Assembly: GCA_027946365.1 (NCBI GenBank)
Contig: JAPEUQ010000010.1
Coordinates: 1,178,001-1,242,000, forward strand
DNA from: Kalmusia sp. IMI 367209
Lineage: Eukaryota; Ascomycota; Dothideomycetes; Pleosporales; Didymosphaeriaceae
Direction of reading: 5' to 3'
Length of the DNA: 64,000 nt
Under the pieces are notes generated by a model. The model was not told the origin of the DNA, did not search any database, and saw only the letters and a list, made by a program, of their open reading frames with translations. The translations under genes were made by a program, and so were the position numbers. This document shows, in pieces, positions 33,773 through 44,139 of this stretch; positions within the stretch are counted from its first letter, which is position 1, and each line of letters opens with the position of its first letter.

Positions 33773-34199
33773 TCAAATAAACCTGTAAGACTTGACGTCC
33801 TGGGCAAACTTGTTGTTGCCGTCGGGCGTAGGAAAGACGAAGTGGCGTGCACCGCCGGTTTCAGGGCAGCCAGGCTGATCGTACACCTCGACTGAAAATA
33901 TCGTTAGTTTGGTCTCAAGGTTATATATGTTGTCTACATCACGTACTTTGGCGGGTCAGAGTGCTTTGAGTGAGCTCGGTGCAGCCGACCGGCGCGCCGG
34001 TTCCGACTGTGATGTTGTGGCAAGGAGCTGTGTCCTGGACCAAGGTTTGGCGTGCAATGATATCGTTCGGGTTGTTGCAGCCACCAGAGCTATAGAAGGT
34101 CGCGAGGACGGAGTTGGCCTGGCGCTCTTGGATGGGAGAGCTTGGGCTGGCGGCTGCGAAAGCAGCGAAGAGGAGGGAGGCAGCGACGGTGAAGTGCAT
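33773..34199 (-). CDS. Small secreted cysteine-containing protein, 123 aa
   Basis: Two exons, 34199-33947 and 33891-33773, with a 55-base GTACGT...TATTTTCAG intron in phase 1; exons sum to 124 codons. Residues 1-18 are a clear signal peptide (MHFTVAASLLFAAFAAAS). The mature protein has four cysteines (41, 60, 73, 93), enough for two disulfides, no membrane span and no known catalytic motif. It reads as a compact secreted beta-rich protein (SVLATFYSSGGCNNPND ... PGCPETGGARHF). Small secreted proteins of this kind are common in plant-associated fungi and include effector candidates, but no such activity can be claimed from sequence. The gene stands alone in intergenic DNA. Confidence 0.78.
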
Positions 34200-35926
34200 G
34201 TGTGCTGTGACAAGAATCTAGGATGAGAGTGTTGAAGATTGTAGTGTTTTATAAGATTGGAAGCTGAGGATTTTGGAGCTGCTTGATGATGATGCTCGAA
34301 TGGCGGATGATCAAGTGATACTTATACATTATCTTCTGACAAGGCTGTCTAGCAGAAGCTTTCGTCGCATGAAAATACTGTCGTCATGGCCGCCTGGCGG
34401 ATACCTCCTGTTGGCATTCCTGTAGAATCCGCGAAGCCACTCAGACTGCGTTCGCCAATCACGAGTCTGAGGTACCATCACGGTGTGACACTCGAGCGCA
34501 TAACCCGCTTTGTCTGTGACGAGTCTGCCTCTCGCATGATCGTGAAGAAAACCGTGAGTTGACTAAGGATCTCGATCACGTACTATTGGGTTGCCACGTC
34601 GAACCGTGAGACTGAATAAAGTTGAGTGTCATGTCCGTGATGGTCTTAACGATATGATTAATACGATTGTTAAGTCAGAGATCCCTATAAGTCAGCTTAC
34701 GTTACTATACACGGGCGCCCAGTTTGTTTGCCTGTTTCTAATGGGGCGTACGCACAAACCAAAGGAAGCAAATCTGTGAAGTAATCTCCCCACACAGTCA
34801 TCTCAAGAATTGGTTAATGCACAAGGACCTGCTATACCAGTCCAAAGTTAACTCTTGGCAACGGTCGCAAAGGCGCACAATCCGAAAGCCAACGAGATCT
34901 TTGTCTTGTGTTATAGCTTGGTATGACGATTTTAGAATCGTCACTTGTCAGCAATGATTGAAAATACTTCTTCGGACTACTCGATGTAGATGTGTGGAGA
35001 GGTTGAAATACCACGTGGTAGTGGTATGCGTAGGGCTGCTGACATTCGTGGGGTTACCGATGTTTCGCTGACGAACGGTTCACGAACCAATCCATAGCGC
35101 ATTACCCCATCGAAAAAGGTGCCACTGAATCTTATTTGTCACCCTTGCATCCCTGTAGCAATCTTTTGTCATATTGTTACACGAATGAAATCATGTCTCG
35201 GCGAGTGCATGCAAACGTGGAAGTCAACGCACGAAAGGTTCTGTGCGCATGAAACAGAGGAGATACATGCCCGTAAGTATTGTCGGACACTGTATTCCGC
35301 TGGAAGAAAATAGGTGAATGTTGTTTCAACTTAGATGTCGAGGTACTTTTGTGTCACTGTCCCTCTTTCACTATAGTCACCCAGGTACTCCAGATAATTA
35401 GAGGCTGAAGAGACCGTGTTGTTTCGATGAGATGACCTCAGAACTTTCAGGAGGAACAACGCCAATAGATCAGGTGGTTCAGGTCTGATCATGAGATTTA
35501 AGTCTGACTGCATCCTTGAGCTCTCTTACGCTTACATTGACTTCTCTGACGATAGGTGGAGCCGAAAAAAACAGCGACATAAGGGAATATGCTGTTTTAA
35601 CGCATTGTATCTGCCTTGCGGCAGTCTCCCTCTCATAAGATCAGGTTCCAGGACAAGGCATGGACTATTTCTTGCCTATCGATTAGCTAGGAGAGTAGGA
35701 CACAGAACACTCGATGCCAATACTTGAGTTACAATCGCCATTAAGATTACTCAATAGGCTCTGGTTTTTCATGTACAAACATGGGCCCTGTGCCTGGTGG
35801 CTGAGACGGTGGAGTGAGCACTATTGCGCAGTGATCCTCATCTACAGGATTAATGGATGTGTATATATCCGGGTAATTCGGCTCACACTTTTCCCTGGTA
35901 GACTTGCGAATCCTGCCGTTGAAGTT
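34200..35926. other. Intergenic, 1.7 kb
   Basis: No supported gene. It contains the promoter of the small secreted protein and unassigned DNA up to the 3' end of the hydrolase gene. Short frames at 34591-34779, 35119-35313 and 35491-35953 have no recognisable features. Confidence 0.5.
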
Positions 35927-36778
35927 CTAGATAGGCTCGAAGCCTTTCGGTAATGGTTTGCTCTCTATCCAACACATCACAGCTTCGGCAAACAATTTCG
36001 GATCCTGCCGGTTCCAAGCATGGCGCATTGTTTTGTTCTGAACTGCTATGGTCTCTGAGTTCTCCTGGTGTGCTAGCGAGGCCAAATACTGGGCATCTTT
36101 GATGCTGTCGTTTGTCGGGATAAGTCCACCTTTTGTTCCAGCTACCATCAGCGTTCGAGCCCTCCAAGCTTTGTCCCGCATGTCTTCATCATCGATCAAC
36201 GCCCAAATCTTTTTGAAATGTGAAAAATTATGCGAAGTGGTACAGTTATCGGTATGCTCGATTCCGTCCACCCAGTTCCTTGGAATCTTTGAACCAACGT
36301 ATTCCACTCCGTAAACGAGATGAGGAAGGCATTTTCTCAAAGGCAAGGGCAACCAATCAATGTCAACCCGGTTGAAGCCAGACAAAAAACACGTCCTAAC
36401 CACTTCTGGGCATTGAACTGCCAGTCTCCTGCCGATATAAGCACCTAAGCTTAAGCCCACTACATGCACTTGACCTTGTTTTGCTTCACTTTTGATAAGA
36501 TCGCGAAGGAGATCTCCGGTGTCTTTGGCAGCATCATCAAGTTCGACGTCTGTAGACTTGTTGTGGAGGGGGAGATCTGGTACGAGGAGGTGATAGTGTT
36601 TCGAAAAGTGGGGGATTATGATATCCCATTCAGGAGCGCCGGTCCCAGCACCGTGGAGAAATATTATCGACTCCGTTCCTTCTGCATTGAAAATATGATA
36701 TGCCAAGCCATTATCCTTGCCACCAAGCCGAATGGGCGAGCTGAAATGAGCTTTCGCTTGGTCCGTAGATGTTGCCAT
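35927..36778 (-). CDS. Alpha/beta hydrolase, 283 aa
   Basis: Intronless, ATG at 36778. It has the oxyanion motif FLHGAG (40-45), the nucleophile elbow GLSLGA with Ser 110, and a late His in TMRHAWNRQDP as the likely catalytic base. Asp in the region after strand 7 (TKGGLIPTND) is the likely acid. There is no signal peptide, so it is cytosolic. It fits the AB-hydrolase_1 fold and could be an esterase or a C-C bond hydrolase; the substrate is unknown. It is flanked by long gene-free regions on both sides. Confidence 0.85.
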   Translation of the reverse strand: MATSTDQAKAHFSSPIRLGGKDNGLAYHIFNAEGTESIIFLHGAGTGAPEWDIIIPHFSKHYHLLVPDLPLHNKSTDVELDDAAKDTGDLLRDLIKSEAKQGQVHVVGLSLGAYIGRRLAVQCPEVVRTCFLSGFNRVDIDWLPLPLRKCLPHLVYGVEYVGSKIPRNWVDGIEHTDNCTTSHNFSHFKKIWALIDDEDMRDKAWRARTLMVAGTKGGLIPTNDSIKDAQYLASLAHQENSETIAVQNKTMRHAWNRQDPKLFAEAVMCWIESKPLPKGFEPI

Positions 36779-38231
36779 TCTGGATAGAGTGCGGTATCAC
36801 TAGGCTGCGCAAGCGTAATCCCAAATCTATCTGAATTTGGTCTGAACGAGGACGTGCAAGCTGATAGGAGAAGCTGAACTCAAGATGATTCAGGGAATTG
36901 TTGTTGTTGATAGATGACGGATCAGATGAAAATTGTGGGGGCTTAGTTCACAACAGCTTTACGTAAGCGAAACGCTAATTCTAGGCTGTGTCATCATCAC
37001 TCGCATACCTGTATACGTTACTCAATACTCCTCCTATCTTTGCCGAGATGTTTGTGACTGCTGAGCTGGTCTTCGTAATCTTTTGCGGCCGAAAAGAGCA
37101 AGGATATATGTGTCGCGCCGGTTGGCATTGGTTGGCACTCTTCGTCGCGATGATGGGAGATATGTATTTTACTAGATCTCATTGAATCTCATAAAAGCAA
37201 CTAGAGCGCGTCATCAGATAGGCAATCGAGTATATGTAAACTTCTCTAGCTATGAAAATGGCATGCCTCTTTTGTTCGCACTTGTAACACTAAAATATTG
37301 ATTGATTGAGCTACAGTCTCTTTTCAGGCCTTAACGAAAATTCAATAATCGATGCACTTTCGTTTTAGTGACAAGATCACGAAGGTTAAAATCAAGCTGG
37401 CTTCTTTCACTTATGAAAGAATGGGCAAAGCAAAGGGGGTTTCGTCTAGCGTGACAATTTGGAACACCCGGGTTTTCACCGGCGTGTAACTAACCAATGC
37501 AGCCTGAGTCATTCGCGCTGACGCGGCTCACATGGTCAACTCTGGTTCACGTGCGACGGGTCCAACGCCTCACGGAAAATTTCTGAATCAAGCAAGAAAT
37601 ATGCAAAACCGTCGATTGCAGCAGTCTCTCGACGGTACACCTCATCAAACTTTCCCTAGCTTCGAGTCTTAGTCTCCACGTCCATGTTGCGATCAACAGT
37701 TCCAAAGAGGCAAATTCGGGATTGAGTGTCGAATGCTGTGGTGAGGGCTTGGTACGCTTGACAATATATACCCATGGACTTGAACGGGGCATGCGGGCAG
37801 AAATTTTAGTTTCAATTTAGTTGGCATTGGGCTGCCGACATGAAGTCGACGTCGGCGACCTGAACCTTCGCTTCCTACCCCTTAAGGCAGGAGTTGTGCA
37901 GAGGTGTTGAAGATAGCATTGGCTCGTGGTACACTTCAGTCGCCTCTACCATAGTTCGTGCCAACGCGAAATGGCTTCAGTCGCTTTCAAAAGGCTGCTT
38001 GTCCGCGCTTCGGAGGATTTTGTGCAGAAATTCAATGACATTCTTGCCCCTATCCATCCACAAAAGGAAGCAAAGGTGAAAAGCGTCGATTGCAGTAGTC
38101 TTGGTTGGTACACTTGAGAAGTTCTACCGTGTATGCTCATAAAAAAGGCCCCGCCACGAAATTATGTAGCGCGTCATGATTCAAAGAAACACTACTCTAA
38201 TTCGGAACCTTGATTCATCCCGTCATTCAGC
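36779..38231. other. Intergenic, 1.45 kb, with a weak internal duplication
   Basis: No supported gene. A core CGTCGATTGCAGYAGTCT is present at about 37608-37625 and again at about 38085-38102, with looser similarity around each copy. A 48-codon frame from ATG 37971 spans the second copy (FVQKFNDILAPIHPQKEAK) but has no other support. Confidence 0.4.
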
Positions 38232-39678
38232 TCAATTCAGTGCCTCCATTACCCTCTTTAGACCTTCTTTAACGGATTCCGGCGGCTGAGAGAACACCAT
38301 CCTGAACCAGCCCGGCTGCTCTGCCCCAGCTGCATCTCCCAACACAAGGTAAACCTTTTTCTTCATCAGCCTCTGAAAAATTTCGTCCGTGATCTTTTCC
38401 ATTGGCCTGCCTTTCGCCGCATCACCCAAGTTTTGCAGGTATTTTTGACCAAGGTTGATCCACAGAAAAAAAGCGGCATTTGTTCCCGGCAGATATTCGA
38501 TCTCGAATTCGCGGAGGAGGTTGACAGCATGAGCGTGTGCGGCTGAAAGGCGCTTTTGGTTGGTGCTGATGTAGGAGGCGAGGAAGGTGGAATCGGATAG
38601 GATAGCAACAGCTACATTTTCGGCCAAAGAAGAGGGCGAGGAGTAGATACCGCAAGTTCGACATGCCGTTAGAAACGCAATGTTATTCTGAGAGACAATG
38701 GCACCAATTCTGATCCCATTCGCACCGAAATCTTTTGAAAAACCCCAGAGTGCGTGTACAAGTGCCGGGTCTATGATGTCCTTAGTAGCAATCGAAAGAA
38801 CAGATTCAAATGGCATAGGCGGTGTCTCGAGCCTGTCCACAATATTTTCCCACACCGACAGCGCATATATTTCGTCGCTGATCAGATGAATCCGATACTT
38901 TTGACACAGCTTCATCAAGCCTACGATGGTGTCTCTCGAATAGCATCGTCCCAGCGGGTTGTGCGGGTGACATAACATAAGAGCGCGTACTTTAGTACCC
39001 TCAGCATTCGATCTGAGCAGCGACTCTTCATATTTTGCGACACAATCCGGTCCGCAGGGATCTATATCCCCAAATGTGACTTGCACCACTTTTACTCCAG
39101 TTCGCATACTAATATCCGGCAGGAACGCGCGATAGTATGGTCGTCCTAGGAGAATTCCTTCACCGGGGTCGGCTAGGGCCCATGTGCTGTGTTCGATTGC
39201 GGAGCTTACCCCATTGGTGAGCATGAGATGATCGGGTTGCACTGGCTGCACTGGATGGAAATATGTATTTAGGAAGGACGCGATGGCGGTTGTGGCTGGC
39301 TTGGATCCTGATGGGCCATCGGCATAAGTGAGAGCTTTGGCGGATGCATCCACGAGAGGCTTGCTACGGAGGAACTGTTCGAGTTCGTTATGCATTAGAG
39401 AGTTCTCAGCGATGCCGAGCGAGACATAACCAGAAGGATTTGTTGATGGATCCCACTGGTTGGCACTGACTTCCCATACTTGCTGTGGAGGCGTTAGCGC
39501 TTTTTTAATAATTTACATGGCACTCTGTGGGATGTCCTAAAGGAGGAAAGGTAGAAATGAGTTTATGAGGCTGGTTGGTCTGGTGTTGAGATGATTTTTT
39601 TAGGAAAAGGCGTACGTGTTCCGCTGCTCCATTTCTGCCCTCTTCGTGCCCACGACGCGATAATAAAGTTTCGGCCAT
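38232..39678 (-). CDS. PLP-dependent aminotransferase, ACC-synthase/GliI-like, 437 aa
   Basis: Exon 1 is 39678-39616 (21 codons) and exon 2 39482-38232, separated by a 133-base GTACGC...TCCACAG intron in phase 0. Splicing gives a full fold-type I enzyme: GIAENSL near residue 50, CHPHNPLGR (194-200, Asn contacting PLP), SDEIYA (223-228) with the Asp and Tyr that hold the cofactor, and GFSKDFGANGIRIG with Lys 271 as the Schiff-base lysine. The overall pattern is that of the 1-aminocyclopropane-1-carboxylate synthase-like group, which in fungi includes the GliI C-S-bond-forming/cleaving enzymes of gliotoxin clusters. No other epipolythiodioxopiperazine genes are near, so a general C-S lyase or aminotransferase role is as likely. 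It is divergent from the HAD gene at 40224. Confidence 0.87.
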
Positions 39679-40223
39679 CGTATCGTGGAAATTTCAATTA
39701 GATGTATCGCAGGATCTTGAAACCGTGGCTGGATTAAAGATACTAGTCGCGAATGCACTGCGCGACTTTAGGAACACCGTGTCTATATAGTCGAGAGCGC
39801 ATGAACGCCCACACTTATACAAATGATTAGCTAGCCAATGTATTGATTGGATTTTGGTGTCAATCTGCTGAATTAGTCGTTTTGGTTTTTAATGGGACGA
39901 CGCGGCGAGAACATTATGGTGCCCACTTTACGTCATCACTGCTATCTGATTGGCGGAATGGAATTTATCTCAAAGCACGACGCCCTACAATGTACATTGG
40001 TCTCCTGTTCGCTCGATCTCAAATGTGGATGCCCATATACTTAGTGTTGCCACACCCTGATTATCCTAAAGAAGCAATGCATTTGCCATGTAGTCTGCCC
40101 ATAGTGTCTTCGCACCCTCCCCTTGTCGTGTAGTAGCTGACTAATAGCGCTGATCCTCCCCAATCCACCATTCTGTCAACCTAAATCAGTGAGTCACCTC
40201 AATCTACATCGATTCTCGGTAAA
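39679..40223. promoter_or_regulatory. Divergent promoter of aminotransferase and HAD genes
   Basis: A 545-base gap between two start codons on opposite strands, with no ORF. It must contain both promoters. No specific site was recognised. Confidence 0.5.
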
Positions 40224-41003
40224 ATGTCTGCACGCAAGCAAAAGGTCATTTTCTTTGATCTCATGGGCACATGCTGCGACTGGCTTTCTTCGTTGCTTCC
40301 GGTCCTCCAGGTCTGTCCACCACACATTTCATTGACGCCAGGCGAGCCGAAGCTCCGTGAGCTCGCCGTCGCTTGGCGCGAGGGCTTCTTTCATGAAATT
40401 CACACTCGCTTTGATCGCGGTGAGCCTGCCGAAGATATTGACATCACCCATCGTCGTGTGCTCGATCGCCTCTTAACGGAGAAGGGCATCGACCTTGACA
40501 CGTGGGACGATAGCGTACGAGGAAAACTGGTGCATCAATGGCATGTGCAGACGCCTTGGCCAGATGTCGCTCCTGCTCTACACCAGCTACGAAGGGACGG
40601 TAGATGGTTCCTCGTCGTACTGGCGAACGGCACAGCTCGGCTGCAGCTGGACATTGCGCGATCCTCGGATCTTCCGTTCCACACATTATTGTCCTCCGAG
40701 CTTTTGGGACTTACCAAACCGGATCCTGCAATATACCGGAAAGCTATGGAGCTAGTACAACTTCCATCAGAGGATTGCATCATGCTCGCTTCACACCTTT
40801 ATGACCTTGAGGCAGCTAAAGACGTAGGCATGCGTACTATCTATGTTCATCGGGCCACCGAGGACGTGGACACAGATGTTGTCGACCTAGAAGGGAAACA
40901 TAATTACGTCGACCTATATTTTGATGGTAGAGGCGACCATCCTAGTGACCAGGGTAGCGGCTTTGTCAAGGTGGCAACACATCTTATCGAGGCTGAATTA
41001 TAA
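40224..41003 (+). CDS. HAD-superfamily hydrolase, haloacid-dehalogenase type II-like, 259 aa
   Basis: Intronless, ATG 40224. Motif I is FFDLMGT with nucleophile Asp 12; the second position is not Asp (DxxGT), as in L-2-haloacid dehalogenases rather than phosphatases (DxDGT). Motif II reads LANGT where dehalogenases usually have LSNG. Motif III is GLTKPDPAIY with the conserved Lys. Motif IV is MLASHLYDLEAAKDVGM, close to the usual SSNxWD-GA-G pattern. The length suits the family. Activity on halogenated acids is possible but unproven, because many fungal members have other substrates. It is cytosolic. It shares a promoter region with the aminotransferase and converges on the GT2 gene. Confidence 0.86.
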   Translation: MSARKQKVIFFDLMGTCCDWLSSLLPVLQVCPPHISLTPGEPKLRELAVAWREGFFHEIHTRFDRGEPAEDIDITHRRVLDRLLTEKGIDLDTWDDSVRGKLVHQWHVQTPWPDVAPALHQLRRDGRWFLVVLANGTARLQLDIARSSDLPFHTLLSSELLGLTKPDPAIYRKAMELVQLPSEDCIMLASHLYDLEAAKDVGMRTIYVHRATEDVDTDVVDLEGKHNYVDLYFDGRGDHPSDQGSGFVKVATHLIEAEL

Positions 41004-41255
41004 AGAGCCTCTTGTAGGTTCCGCATTTGATAAGAATCGTTGCAAGTAATGTCTTTACAGTAAGTCGTTCTCCAAATAGGCGCTGAAGTACATATTCATG
41101 AGAAACTAACTTGAGAGTGAGGGCATAATTGTATATATTAAGGACCAGGAAATTCATGATTATCCTTCTAGCCCCCTATTGTTTCTCTTTCACGCAGTAT
41201 TATGATTAACCTAGTATACCCCAACGCCAAACAAATTAGGTTACCTAAACCACCA

Positions 41256-44139
41256 CTAGTAGTTGAATACCATGAGCGAAGGGTTTAACGCAAATGGGAA
41301 CAAGATGTGTGAAACGATGGTCATAACCATCGGCACCGTCGTAGTAAAGCCATCAATTTCCCACCCATGAGGGGCAAAACACCCAAAGTAAATCATAAAG
41401 CCAGTCATTGGAATCATAACCATGAACATCCATTTGAAACGGGAGAATATCTTCGGCATCTCCTTGAAAAAGTTGGAATCGTCTTTCTCTTTGGCCGTCG
41501 CGCCCCAATTCATATCTATGCTGAACATATGTGCACAGATTGCCATGGCGATATGAAACGAAAGGCCACCGAAGAAAATGACGAAGAATGGCATCCACCT
41601 GAAATTTTCAAGCAGTGAGGACAACAGTGCTTTTTCACCGAGTCGATATCGGAGAATGGCGAGAGCAACGTTGGACATGGCGTTAAAGATGATGACGAGC
41701 GACAAGAAAACTAAGTTTTGTCAGAAGTGATCAAGAAGTGCATGGAACGACTGACTCTTCCAGGATTCCATGTAGAATTTGTCCAAATCACCATTGAACC
41801 AACCTACTAGGAAGTAATTAATGATGGCTAATGGCACTGCGGCACCAATGGCATAATCTACGGTAGTCAGACTTGGTCTTGCTACGGAGTAAGATACACC
41901 CACAAGAGGAGATGTAGCCGATAATGCTGAGCTTCGAGGACAGCTGAATATTTGAGAAGAGAAAGGTTCGGAATAATTTGGTGAATGGGCCGCGCCACAG
42001 CCAGGTGTGTATCGGGTTGAACACAAGTTCATTACAGCCATATGCATATCTGCTAGAGGGTCAACAAACTATTGAGGAGATGTCGGATTGACCACTAACT
42101 TCTCCCAACGATTAAGCTCATCGTACAGCGTCAGCGACACCCCCTCTTTAAACCCATCGCCATGGTAACTGGCCAAGCGGACAATATTGCCCTTGACCTG
42201 CAATCTGAGCGCGATATCGAAGTCCTCCGATACGTGGCTTTCCGACCAGAACGCGACATAATCGTTCTCTTCAGGGGGGCTGGCAACCGACTGTACCGCC
42301 TGCCAGCGCAGGAAAGCATTGTGGCCGACGAAGGGGCCAACTTCACCACTACCAACGGAAAATCGAATTGCCGTGTAAACCATGTTAGTGAAGAACGTTA
42401 TCGCGTTTTCGAAGTAATCCCACGAAACCTGCATGACGCCAGTGCTATGCTGGATAATCGCCACCTCTGGGGAAAGGAACATTTCGGCGGCTCCGTACAT
42501 CAAGCAGTCAACAGGCACTTCTGTGTCTGAATCAACAATCAATATGATCTCGCCCATACGGATGTTTCCACCAGCTCTTGCACGAGGATCTGTTTCGAGT
42601 ACTTGTATCATAGCTTCTTCGTACAAGCTTTGTTCCTCGGCCTCAGTCAATGAATCCGCCTTCTCAAAGCGGGAGTTAATCAGACCCTGCAGAGTGTCTT
42701 CAACCTTGTTGGAAATGTTCAACGCAAAGTTCATGTTCGAAGCCTTCTTGAACTTGCCCTTTCGGATGAAGCCTTCGTGGTTGTGCTTTGGACGAGACAC
42801 CCATCCTATATTGTTGGCTGCAAAGAAGTCCTTGAACTTCTTGTTATCTTCATCGCTGCGCACAGCCATGCCGTCATCATTCACGAATATGCGCGCACTA
42901 CCACCTCGTGACTCGTAGTGCGAGATCGCAGCATTCAAACTGGTCACAGTGGGTTTAATGACGCCCTCTAGTGACTCAGTGTAGATGGGCATTTGGATGG
43001 TGACCGGAGGAGGACGGAATCCTAGGGAGCGTGCCTGTTGAAGATTTGGTTTGATAGCGGAATAGAATCGCGAGTTGGTCTTGATGGTGGTGATTGGACC
43101 AATCATCTGGAAGATGTTGCCGAAGACAACGATGACGAAAAAGAGGCCGAACATCAGAAACAAAGGCTCTGTGGCAATGAGCGCAAGGCGGATCATTCCT
43201 TGGTCAGTCAAGACCTCCAACACCAGACTACGGTTCCCAAATCCAACGACAAGGACTATGATGCACATGGTCGCTAGGCCGACGAAAATCGAGCTTGTGA
43301 GTACGAGGGGCCGAGCCAACGACTCGCACAGGCCAGCTTCGACGTCGCCTTCGCGATTTACTTCCTCGACGTTGACCACGGCTTCTTTGTCCTTTTCCAT
43401 AGAAGAGTCCACCTCAGATGCCATGTATGAATTGGCTCCAGTCGAGAATGGGTTGGTAGATGCACCAAATGGGTTCTTCGCTGTGCCCCAGATGAGCGCC
43501 AGCATTTTTGCTTCAAGCTCCATGGTATGCGATAAAATCATGCCCAAGTCATCGTGCCAAACAAGAAGCACTCGCTCATAACGGACGAGGGCAGCGTACT
43601 GGAATTTCTTTATCGCGCTCGATGCGGCGATGTCGGCCAGGGAGTCATAAATCTGCACCTGGGAGCCGTTCGGGAATAGTAGCTCGGTCTCGAAAGGGTC
43701 AATAACATCGAAAACGGCAGAGGTTCCGTCGGTAGACATTGTCAAGGCGACACCAGGGTTGACCTTTTTGACAGCATTCAATAGATCTTCATTGATACGC
43801 TCTGGCTCGGTCGCGAAGCCACCTTGGGATTTGCGCATGAGCACACCGGCACAGATTCCCGGAGGAACTGGGCTTGGGATCATCCAATGCATGGAGCATG
43901 CCTTAGCATGGAGATGCTTGATGATCTGTTGTAACGTTGATAAGCTTTACAATTATATATCATGCTTGGGTACGACATACCGCTCGGTATCGTGTTTCTT
44001 CGTCGATCTTGGCTGTCAATCGGCTTTGGCGTGCTTCATATGGCGACTGCTGCCTCGACATGCTTTGTCGATGTTGAGATTGCGCGCCATCGGCAGAGTG
44101 TCTCTGCGACGAATGCGCAGAGGGACCCGAAGAGTCCAT
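41256..44139 (-). CDS. GT2: Family-2 glycosyltransferase, ZtGT2/FgGT2-like, 895 aa
   Basis: Five exons: 44139-43981, 43925-42100, 42049-41904, 41857-41756 and 41710-41256; every phase matches and the total is 896 codons. A Ser/Gln-rich N-terminus leads into HAKACSMHWMIPSPVPPG. Two membrane spans lie near 261-284 and 300-328. The GT-A catalytic domain carries FVNDDG (about 401-406), IVDSDTEVP (the DxD, 518-520), PFVGHNAFLRW, SEDFD (about 619-623, catalytic Asp) and LNRWEK in the QxxRW position. Several more spans follow at the C-terminus. This matches the fungal-specific GT2 described in Zymoseptoria tritici and Fusarium graminearum, needed for hyphal extension on solid surfaces and for virulence. 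It is a processive-type polysaccharide synthase, probably plasma-membrane, with the product not known to me. It is divergent from the GH16 gene at 46307. Confidence 0.9.

Noticed and set aside
38232..39678. Epipolythiodioxopiperazine toxin cluster inferred from the GliI-like gene
   Set aside because: No NRPS, glutathione S-transferase, dipeptidase or thiol oxidase is in the window.
41818..42047. Alternative minus-strand frames in the GT2 gene's 3' half
   Set aside because: They include unspliced intron sequence; the five-exon model explains the region in one protein.
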